Assembly: GCA_015494245.1 (NCBI GenBank)
Contig: WGBN01000294.1
Location: forward strand, 1 to 8,722
DNA from: Saprospiraceae bacterium
Lineage (GTDB): Bacteria > Bacteroidota > Bacteroidia > Chitinophagales > Saprospiraceae
Direction of reading: 5' to 3'
Length of the DNA: 8,722 nucleotides
The notes beneath the pieces are model-generated. The model was given only the letters and a program-made list of their open reading frames with translations, made no database searches and was not told where the DNA came from. Position 1 is the first letter of the stretch; every line of letters starts with the position of its first letter. The translations under genes and the position numbers were made by a program. Shown here one piece after another: positions 1 to 4,819 of the stretch.

Positions 1-50
1 ACCGAACCGATGTAACCGGCCGCGCCGGTTACGAGAATTTTTTTGTTCAT
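1..50 (-). CDS. NAD-dependent epimerase/dehydratase, N-terminal fragment (cut by window edge)
   Basis: The start codon is the ATG read from 50 to 48, and 16 full codons are visible: MNKKILVTGAAGYIGS. This is the first beta strand and glycine-rich loop (GAAGYIG, the GxxGxxG pattern) of an extended short-chain dehydrogenase/reductase Rossmann fold, as in nucleotide-sugar 4-epimerases and 4,6-dehydratases. That family acts on NDP-sugars with NAD(P) in the cytoplasm. Nothing in the fragment identifies the substrate, and the catalytic YxxxK lies outside the window. There is no Shine-Dalgarno sequence before the ATG. The gene follows the acyltransferase gene on the same strand after a 197-nt gap that holds repeat copy 1. 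The family call is fairly safe; any narrower name would be a guess. Confidence 0.8.
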   Translation of the reverse strand, partial: MNKKILVTGAAGYIGS

Positions 51-93
51 TGTAGTACTTTGGTTTAGAAAGAATTCAATCCATTTTACGTAA

Positions 94-205
94 CAATGGT
101 TCATTAAGCTTTTGGCCACCTGCTTCTTTTGAAAAACAGGCTATCAAATTGAACCGGTTTAATCCGCGAAAATCCGCCGCACCCGCGTGAATCCGCGTTC
201 TATTG
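94..205 (-). repeat. Dispersed ~105-nt intergenic repeat, copy 1
   Basis: This 112-nt stretch aligns end to end with 6502-6603, running from CAATGGTT to GCGTTCTATTG with mostly scattered substitutions. It lies in the 197-nt gap between the acyltransferase stop and the epimerase start. Read on the minus strand it contains a 22-nt hairpin (140 to 119) with nine pairs and a CAAA loop. Towards the acyltransferase gene it contains four roughly 10-nt units built on (A/T)CCGCG (161-200), against three in the other copy. The rest of the gap (51-93) shows nothing recognisable. Its function is unknown. The position next to gene ends in the same orientation suggests it acts in the transcript or is a transposed small element. 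Confidence 0.8.
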
Positions 206-230
206 AGGCATTGCTGCCTGGCATCAATAG
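200..230 (-). other. Stem-loop just downstream of the acyltransferase stop
   Basis: On the minus strand, CTATTG (230-225) pairs with CAATAG (205-200), and AGGCA (219-215) pairs with TGCCT (210-206) around a GCAA loop, which is a GNRA-type tetraloop. A five-nt bulge lies on one side. The hairpin begins about 17 nt after the TAG stop at 248-250 and runs into the edge of repeat copy 1. No U-tract follows, so it is not a standard intrinsic terminator; it could be a 3'-end or processing hairpin. Confidence 0.35.
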
Positions 231-247
231 CCAATAGAACCTACCTG

Positions 248-865
248 CTACTTCATTTTCTTAGCCGGCATACCGACATAAACACCTGATTCTTCGATGT
301 TCTTCGTAACGACGGCTCCCATGCCAATGATGACCTCATCGCATACGCTCAGGCCCTGGCGGATGGTAGAGCCGTTGCCCCAGTACGTGTGCTTCCCGAT
401 GACACAACTGCCGCTGATGTTCACCGCCGCTGTCGTAGTCGTATAATCGCCAATGATGCAGTCATGCCCCACAGAAGTCATGCAATTCAAGTGCACTTGC
501 TTGCCGATTTTCACATCAGCCGTAACAATGCTCTGTGCGCATATGATGCAGCCTTCCCCGATTTCCAACCAGGGCGCCAGATTAGCAGCCGGATGGATCA
601 GGCTTTCGTACTCCGTTTCCGCCGGCAACTGCCCCACCACTTTTTCGCGAATCTTAGAACTGCCGATGGCAATGGTCGCCGTATGGGCCGTAGGGTCGAA
701 GCGAGACTGCGGCCATACGGGCACGCCCAGCATCTCGCGCTCCCGCCAGTCGGCATCAGGCTCCATAAAACAGGCCACCTCATCAAGGCGCCCCAAATCG
801 TGAATCAACCAAAGCACCTCCTTGGCAAAGCCACCGGTGCCGATGATGCAAATTCGTTTTTTCAT
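248..865 (-). CDS. NeuD/PglD-family sugar O/N-acyltransferase
   Basis: This 205-residue protein has the usual length and two-part layout of NeuD/PglD-type transferases, which move an acetyl or other acyl group from acyl-CoA to a hydroxyl or amino group of a nucleotide sugar in the cytoplasm. Residues 1-22 (MKKRICIIGTGGFAKEVLWL..) form the Rossmann-like N-terminal domain with the GxGGxAKEV loop. Residues about 98-200 are hexapeptide repeats of a left-handed beta-helix (EIGEGCII, VKIGKQVHL, CVIGKHTYWGNGS, EVIIGMGAVV), ending in the typical VYVGMPAKK. His134 in SVGHDCIIGD matches the conserved catalytic His of PglD. The ATG at 865-863 is the only sensible start, and no Shine-Dalgarno sequence precedes it. 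A 414-nt repeat-rich gap separates it from the GT4 gene upstream. The acceptor sugar cannot be read from the sequence. Confidence 0.9.
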   Translation of the reverse strand: MKKRICIIGTGGFAKEVLWLIHDLGRLDEVACFMEPDADWREREMLGVPVWPQSRFDPTAHTATIAIGSSKIREKVVGQLPAETEYESLIHPAANLAPWLEIGEGCIICAQSIVTADVKIGKQVHLNCMTSVGHDCIIGDYTTTTAAVNISGSCVIGKHTYWGNGSTIRQGLSVCDEVIIGMGAVVTKNIEESGVYVGMPAKKMK

Positions 866-910
866 TGGATGAAGCTTTTATGTGTTCAGAAATAAAAAAG
901 AGGAAAGGGT

Positions 911-981
911 CTCTTAGCGTCTTTGCGAGAAACATAAACGGAGAAATTAGTTTTTTGAATTTCTCGCGAAGACGCTAAGAG
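911..981. repeat. Long inverted repeat of the GCGTCTTTGCGAGAAAC type
   Basis: Arms 911-932 and 960-981 are 22 nt each and complementary except at 924/968, which would be a G-U pair in a plus-strand RNA and a C-A mismatch in a minus-strand RNA. The 27-nt loop is AT-rich. It sits about 46 nt upstream of the acyltransferase start, inside the gene-free stretch 866-1279. The two arms read as one dispersed word (GCGTCTTTGCGAGAAA) placed head to head. It could act as a bidirectional transcript end or simply be repeat debris. Confidence 0.7.
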
Positions 982-1047
982 GTGGTTAGTTCTTTTGCAT
1001 TGCCGGATGTAAAGCCTTTAGCACGTTTTTTGGGAATAGCTATTCTT

Positions 1048-1160
1048 TTTAAGACGCTAAAGCTTGGGGATTCCGGTTGAAAGATGGTCTTTTGAAGCTA
1101 TCTGCAGTTTTCAAACGAAGAGTTTCTTAGCAAGTGAGTTAAGCTTTTTAGCGTCTTAAA
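1048..1160. repeat. Second, wider inverted pair of the AGCGTCTT word
   Basis: TTTAAGACGCTAAA at 1048-1061 is the exact reverse complement of TTTAGCGTCTTAAA at 1147-1160. Just to the right of each arm there is also GCTTGGGGA (1062-1070) and its near complement ATCCCAAGC (1161-1169), so the two halves look like opposite-orientation copies of one longer decayed unit. Immediately left is a perfect 12-nt palindrome, GAATAGCTATTC (1034-1045). No gene lies here; the only open frame is repeat-derived. Confidence 0.6.
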
Positions 1161-1217
1161 ATCCCAAGCAAAGTAGAGGAAACTGATTTGTTTCACTGAG
1201 ACGAAAAAATCGTAGAG

Positions 1218-1246
1218 AAAAAAGCTTCTTCGCGTCTTAGCGCGAA
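1218..1246 (-). terminator. Weak terminator-like hairpin after the GT4 gene
   Basis: On the minus strand, TTCGCG (1246-1241) pairs with CGCGAA (1234-1229) around a six-nt loop. After five bases comes a run of six T residues (1223-1218). The hairpin begins about 34 nt beyond the GT4 stop. The gap between stem and T-run makes it an imperfect intrinsic terminator, and the stem is another copy of the GCGTCTTAGCGCGAAAC word, so the match may be a by-product of the repeat. Confidence 0.35.
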
Positions 1247-1279
1247 ACAAAAACAACATACAAATAAACATCAACCCCA

Positions 1280-2536
1280 CTACTCCCTCCCAACTACCCC
1301 CTTCAAAGCTTCCAGGTACTTTGCAGCCAGCAGCCTGCGATCGAAATGCTCTTTGGCATAGCGATAGCCCGAGTCTCCCATTTTACGCCGTTGCTCGCCG
1401 GACTCTTTGAGCAGCACTTCGCGTATGCTTTGGGCGAGAAGGGCGGGATTTTCCGGCTCTACGTAATGGCCGCACTGCGCTTGCCCGACCACCAACTCCC
1501 GCGATACGCCGTCTATCAGCAAGAGGATGGGTTTGCGGCAGGACATATAGTCGAAGGTCTTGTTCGAGTAAATGGTCTTGAAGGTGTCGCACTTCTTCAA
1601 AACCGACATGCCGTAATCGGCGGCAAGGATGTATTTAAATACCTCCGATTTGGGTACGATGGGGATGAACTGCACGTTCTTCAGCCCCCGCTCCTTCACG
1701 GCTTTCTGTAAAGCGGGCTTGCGCATCCCGTCTCCGACCAGCACAAACAGTACTTCGGGCCGGTCCTGCAAAAGCTCGGCGGCATCTATCAACTGCATCA
1801 GTCGGTTAGCCACCCCATGAGCACCGACGTACAGCAAGACGAGTTTGCCCTCCCAGCCCATCTTTTGCCGAAAGGCAAGGGCATCAAAGCCCTCTGCCGT
1901 CTGCTCTGCCAACGAAAAATCGGCAGCGTTGGGAAGCAGTAGGATTTTGCCAGGCGACACGCCTTTTTGTTCCACCAAAGTTTGCCGAAAGGCAGGAGTC
2001 AAAACAGCCACCAAAACGGCCTTGCGATACAAATGCGACTCCAAAGCATAGGCCAGGCGAATGGCCAATTTGTTGTTCAACACCCCCGTATCTATGGCCG
2101 ACTCCGGCCACAAATCGCGCACCTCAAAAACCATGGGCGTGCGCTTCAAAAGCGACAACAAACGCGCCGTGATGCCCACAAACAAAGGGGGAGAGGTCGC
2201 CAAAATCAAATCGTAACCTCCGCCGGCGTAAAACAAACCGGCATACAAAGCCGAAAAAACAAAGGAAAAATACCCCCATAAACGCCCCAAAAAACCCCAC
2301 CCATAAGCCGCCGAAACATGACAGCGAATCACCCGCCGCCGCCCGGAAAGCTCATGCACATAGACGTATTTGCCGCGATAACGCTCGGGCTTGCGCCCCG
2401 TAGCGTGATGCACCATGCCGGCCAAAATCGTCACCTCACAGCCGGCCTCCTCCCACAAACGAGTCATCTCGTTGAAACGGGAACCACCGCCGTCTTCAGG
2501 CTCTAAAAAGTTTTGATGGATGAGGAGGATTTTCAT
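1280..2536 (-). CDS. WbuB-like glycosyltransferase, family GT4
   Basis: This 418-residue protein has the two Rossmann-like domains of GT-B enzymes, in the retaining GT4 family as found in O-antigen and capsule loci. It would transfer a sugar from a nucleotide donor to a growing lipid-linked oligosaccharide at the inner face of the membrane. Visible landmarks are the N-terminal MKILLIHQNFLEPEDGGGSR with its glycine-rich loop, LATSPPLFVGI (112-122), FEVRDLWPES (137-146) typical of WbuB relatives, LPNAADFS (201-208), LLYVGAHGVANRL (234-246), LVGDGMRK (266-273) and the donor-binding segment SNKTFDYMSCRKPIL (324-338). A hydrophobic stretch at 88-104 could give membrane contact. The ATG at 2536-2534 abuts three GTCGGTT heptamers and lacks a Shine-Dalgarno sequence. 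It lies 51 nt after the heparinase-like gene and probably shares its transcript. WbuB of E. coli adds L-FucNAc, but specificity here is unknown. Confidence 0.92.
   Translation of the reverse strand: MKILLIHQNFLEPEDGGGSRFNEMTRLWEEAGCEVTILAGMVHHATGRKPERYRGKYVYVHELSGRRRVIRCHVSAAYGWGFLGRLWGYFSFVFSALYAGLFYAGGGYDLILATSPPLFVGITARLLSLLKRTPMVFEVRDLWPESAIDTGVLNNKLAIRLAYALESHLYRKAVLVAVLTPAFRQTLVEQKGVSPGKILLLPNAADFSLAEQTAEGFDALAFRQKMGWEGKLVLLYVGAHGVANRLMQLIDAAELLQDRPEVLFVLVGDGMRKPALQKAVKERGLKNVQFIPIVPKSEVFKYILAADYGMSVLKKCDTFKTIYSNKTFDYMSCRKPILLLIDGVSRELVVGQAQCGHYVEPENPALLAQSIREVLLKESGEQRRKMGDSGYRYAKEHFDRRLLAAKYLEALKGVVGRE
1865..1878 (+). repeat. Iterated palindromic word, site 1 (in the GT4 gene)
   Basis: TTGCCGAAAGGCAA is a perfect 5-bp stem with a GAAA loop. 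In the GT4 reading frame it encodes the FRQ of DALAFRQKMG (residues 219-227). Confidence 0.75.
1981..1994 (+). repeat. Iterated palindromic word, site 2 (in the GT4 gene)
   Basis: TTTGCCGAAAGGCA lies 117 nt from site 1 and encodes FRQ again, in TPAFRQTL (residues 180-187). The two sites give this protein a repeated AFRQ tetrapeptide. Confidence 0.75.
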
Positions 2537-2557
2537 GTCGGTTGTCGGTTGTCGGTT
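2537..2557. repeat. Three tandem heptamers touching the GT4 start codon
   Basis: GTCGGTT is repeated exactly three times in the 51-nt gap upstream of the GT4 gene, the first copy directly following the complement of the ATG (2534-2536). On the coding strand this reads AACCGAC three times and then ATG. It replaces any ribosome binding site. A unit of seven would change the leader length if copies are gained or lost, but it lies outside the coding region. Confidence 0.75.
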
Positions 2558-2587
2558 GGAAAATCGCTAATCCTCGTTCGACATTCA

Positions 2588-4480
2588 TCATTCAACTAAA
2601 ATTCTCGTAATGAAGCCACCCTCCGCCTCAAAGTAAAAGGCCGGGGCGGGTTCCTTTTGCGCATAAGTGGGGGAGTACCAGCCTTCCACGAATACAGGCT
2701 CCAACGGACGTCCGGAAGTATCCGCAGCAGTAATGTTCACAGAGAAGGGGAGATGGGGCGCGGGATGCCAGTACTGCCGCAAAGGGAGGCCCGTGCTGTG
2801 AACAATCCGGTCTTCGACCAGCCACTCGGGGCGGCCCTTGTATTTGGTCACGCGGCGCCGGTGGCGGATGCCTTTTCCCATTTGCCGAAAGGCCTCTATC
2901 TCTCCTTCAAAAATCCAGGCGTCTTTTTCTTCCCTCCAGCTTGCCGAAAGTGCACGGCTCCAATGCAGCCAGATGAAACGAGGTCCTTTTAACATTTGAT
3001 CCTCATCGCCCAGAGTAAGCGTATTGTGGGAAGCGCTGCCGTTGAAGTAACGCACCCACTTCGCCTCTGTGTGGTACCTGTAGCTGCCCGCATCGCGCAG
3101 GATGTTGTACCCCTGAAACCAGATGTCCAGGTGCAAATTATCGGCCTGTGCCGGGCGATGCCTGAACGAAGCAGCCCGCACAACCGTCATGCCCTGCGGC
3201 TCGCGCAAGAGGTAAAGCCCGCCCTGCGGAAAAGAACGAACGGTTCCCTCCCCGCTTTGGGCAGCCTCCCTTCGGATCTCTTCCCGCTTCACGCCCAGCC
3301 AGGCAGCTTCTTCCTCCCAGGGGCCGGCTTCGTAGGGGCTGCTTCCCCGCAAAAGCAGATGCAAGGTACATAATTGCGGACGAAAATCGGCATATTCACA
3401 GGAGCTCAGCTTGAAAAAAAGCGCTCCGTCATTGGCGCCGTATTGCGGCAAGCGGCCACCGGCTTTGTCCTGAAAGGCAAGCAGAAAATCCAGACTGTGC
3501 TCCATGCGCTCACGGACTTTTTCAGGAACCTCTTCCCCATGTGTCGCCACCAAAGCCAGATAGCGGCAGAGCAATTGCACCACCACCCGATGATAGTTGT
3601 GCGAATGCTGCAAGTAGCTGCCATCTTCGGCTATTTGAAACAGAATTTCGCACTCCAACCAAGCCTTTCCCAGCTTTCGCCAAATGCCCGCACGCGGCAA
3701 AAAGGGGTACAGCAAGCCGCCTTCGTAAAGGGCCAGCGCCTCTGCCATGGCGTGGTTGTTGCGCACGGCAATTTGAGAGAATTTCCTGTTTTTCTCTATA
3801 TGATCCAACTGCCAGCTAATGTAGTGCATGAGGCGCGCAAAGCGCTCTTCAGTCAGGCTCGGATGATGAGCGTAGTAGGCGAGGGCCAGGTTCCAATTCA
3901 TCAGGCGCAGGGCAATTTCCTGGCTACAGCGGTATTGAGGCCCGATGTTGAGCGGATTGGCATCCATCCAGTCGTCTATCAGGGAGAAGACTTCCTCACC
4001 CAGGTCTTCGCCACTGTGGCAATCCCAACGTATCCATTCGCCCAGCCAACTAAAACGCGAGAGCTCCCAGACGAATTTAATATCTCCCGCTTCGGCAGAG
4101 AAATCTCCTATCTCCGTCCAATGGCGCTTACCCTCGTAGCGGAATCCGCTGTCGGGATTCAGCAGCCAATCGGGGGGCGTACCCAACTCGTATTCCCCAG
4201 CCGAGAAAAACTGCCAACGGCCCAGGCGGGCGTGTGCTACCCGCTCTCCCAGGGCCTCAAGCGAATCACTGGCAACAGCCGCAAAGGCCTCTCTCTGCCC
4301 CGGGAAAAAGAAAGCCGGCTGCTGCTTCCGCCAGGCCTCCAGGCTAATATACGTCTCCCGCGCGGGCGCCGCCGGAAAGCGGTGCCTCCACAAGCCCAGG
4401 CGCAACTGCAATGCATACCTCAACCTGAAGAAGAGGTAGCGGGGCCCCATGTTTTTTAATATGTGAAAGAAAAGGGACAA
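2588..4480 (-). CDS. Heparinase II/III-family protein, putative polysaccharide lyase or epimerase
   Basis: This 630-residue protein has the plan of heparinase II/III-type lyases: an alpha/alpha toroid (about 40-400) followed by a beta-sandwich domain (about 415-620). Matches to catalytic regions are VRNNHAMAEALALYEGG (239-255; the Asn-His segment), DGSYLQHSHNYHR (286-298; probable catalytic Tyr296), GANDGA (348-353), ADNLHLDIWFQGYNILRDAGSYRYH (His450) and FNGSASHNTLTL (His485). The Asn-Tyr-His set fits the triad described for heparinase III. The family cleaves uronate polymers by beta-elimination; dermatan sulfate epimerase shares the fold, so lyase and C5-epimerase are both possible. No signal peptide is visible, which is odd for a lyase on an external polymer. 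The first codon of this frame is TTG (4480-4478). An ATG at 4450-4448 would give 620 residues beginning MGPRYLFFRLRY, and the frame stays open further upstream into repeats, so the start is uncertain. It is followed closely by the GT4 gene. Confidence 0.88.
   Translation of the reverse strand: MSLFFHILKNMGPRYLFFRLRYALQLRLGLWRHRFPAAPARETYISLEAWRKQQPAFFFPGQREAFAAVASDSLEALGERVAHARLGRWQFFSAGEYELGTPPDWLLNPDSGFRYEGKRHWTEIGDFSAEAGDIKFVWELSRFSWLGEWIRWDCHSGEDLGEEVFSLIDDWMDANPLNIGPQYRCSQEIALRLMNWNLALAYYAHHPSLTEERFARLMHYISWQLDHIEKNRKFSQIAVRNNHAMAEALALYEGGLLYPFLPRAGIWRKLGKAWLECEILFQIAEDGSYLQHSHNYHRVVVQLLCRYLALVATHGEEVPEKVRERMEHSLDFLLAFQDKAGGRLPQYGANDGALFFKLSSCEYADFRPQLCTLHLLLRGSSPYEAGPWEEEAAWLGVKREEIRREAAQSGEGTVRSFPQGGLYLLREPQGMTVVRAASFRHRPAQADNLHLDIWFQGYNILRDAGSYRYHTEAKWVRYFNGSASHNTLTLGDEDQMLKGPRFIWLHWSRALSASWREEKDAWIFEGEIEAFRQMGKGIRHRRRVTKYKGRPEWLVEDRIVHSTGLPLRQYWHPAPHLPFSVNITAADTSGRPLEPVFVEGWYSPTYAQKEPAPAFYFEAEGGFITRILVE
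2881..2893 (+). repeat. Iterated palindromic word, site 3 (in the heparinase-like gene)
   Basis: TTTGCCGAAAGGC, followed by C instead of A, encodes the FRQ of IEAFRQMGKG (residues 528-537), the same frame as sites 1 and 2 although the proteins are unrelated. Confidence 0.7.
2941..2950 (+). repeat. Iterated word, site 4 (in the heparinase-like gene)
   Basis: TTGCCGAAAG with the downstream half decayed (TGCA instead of GCA). It lies 59 nt from site 3 but is read in a different frame, giving LSAS (residues 511-514), so protein conservation cannot explain both. Confidence 0.6.
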
Positions 4481-4494
4481 GGTGTCGGGCTTTG

Positions 4495-4613
4495 AGCCCA
4501 GGGCTGACGCCCTGGGCTACCGAAATATCGCCCCTACGGGGCTTTTGCTAATGTTCCTACAAAACCAGGGGCTTACGCCCCAGGCTACCAAGGTATCGCC
4601 CCTACGGGGCTTT
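4495..4613. repeat. Tandem 68-nt hairpin repeat, two copies
   Basis: Each copy has a first hairpin, then a GGCTACC-type linker, then GCCCC-TAC-GGGGC and TTT. In copy A the first stem is AGCCCAGGGC (4495-4504) with GCCCTGGGCT (4509-4518) and a TGAC loop; the second is 4530-4542, followed by TTTT. In copy B the first stem is GGGGC-TTAC-GCCCC (4568-4581) and the second is 4598-4610, followed by TTT. The period is 68 nt (4530 to 4598). The second hairpins resemble intrinsic terminators for plus-strand transcription only, although no plus-strand gene is present. This opens the gene-free stretch 4481-4819. Confidence 0.75.
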
Positions 4614-4617
4614 GCCA

Positions 4618-4650
4618 GCTCAGGGTAACACCCTTCGGCTTCGCTCAGGG
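4618..4650. repeat. CCCTTCGG..CTCAGGG element
   Basis: GCTCAGGG occurs at 4618-4625 and again at 4643-4650, with CCCTTCGGCTTCG between them. CCCTTCGGCTTCGCTCAGGG is an imperfect hairpin resembling the CCCTTCGACAAGCTCAGGG-type words often seen between bacterial genes. No function can be assigned. Confidence 0.5.
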
Positions 4651-4655
4651 CAGCG

Positions 4656-4732
4656 CCTTTGCATTTTCGCGGGTGGCCATTCCCCCCGCTTTGGGGGGCC
4701 AGGGGGGCGCGCAGGCCAGGAAAATGCAAAGG
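4656..4732. repeat. 13-bp inverted repeat enclosing a G/C-rich hairpin
   Basis: CCTTTGCATTTTC (4656-4668) and GAAAATGCAAAGG (4720-4732) are perfect reverse complements flanking 51 nt. Inside is a CCCCCC-GCTTT-GGGGGG hairpin (4682-4698) with GGCC words on both sides. The whole has the shape of a tiny cassette with terminal inverted repeats. No clear target-site duplication is visible, and there is no open frame of note. Confidence 0.65.
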
Positions 4733-4753
4733 ATTCACGAAGCCATTCTCCGC

Positions 4754-4807
4754 TCATCACGTTCATCACGCCCACCAATTCCCCCGCTTTCACCAATTTC
4801 ACCAACC
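4754..4807. repeat. Short degenerate direct repeats downstream of the beta-helix gene
   Basis: TCATCACGT and TCATCACGC stand side by side (4754-4771). They are followed by CACCAATT (4773-4780), CACCAATT (4791-4798) and CACCAACC (4800-4807). These low-complexity copies fill the stretch just beyond the beta-helix stop codon and are not an obvious terminator. Confidence 0.5.
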
Positions 4808-4819
4808 GATAACACCCCC

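Noticed and set aside
161..200. CRISPR-like short repeat array
   Set aside because: Units are about 10 nt without spacers, and there are no cas genes.
389..895. Plus-strand frames opposite the acyltransferase
   Set aside because: They are shadows of a well-supported gene and show no domain features.
51..1279. Bacteroidota-type promoters (TTG / TAnnTTTG) before the epimerase and acyltransferase genes
   Set aside because: No site with both boxes at suitable spacing could be found by eye.
1098..1280. A 60-codon minus-strand frame next to the GT4 stop
   Set aside because: It begins with GTG and is translated through the GCGTCTT-type repeats (FRAKTRRSFF), so it is repeat-derived.
3674..3687. 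CTTTCGCCAAATGC as a seventh iterated-word site
   Set aside because: It has a mismatch in the core (TCGCC instead of TCGGC) that destroys the palindrome, so it was not counted.
3374..4459. A 361-codon plus-strand frame opposite the heparinase-like gene
   Set aside because: It is the complement of a clearly recognised catalytic domain, has no recognisable motif of its own, and its composition is typical of antisense shadow.
4682..4698. C6/G6 hairpin as an intrinsic terminator for the beta-helix gene
   Set aside because: No U-tract follows on the minus strand, and the loop and arms are part of a repeat cassette.
4517..4738. A 73-codon minus-strand frame in the 4481-4819 gap
   Set aside because: It runs through the tandem hairpin unit, the CTCAGGG element and the inverted repeat, and resembles no protein.
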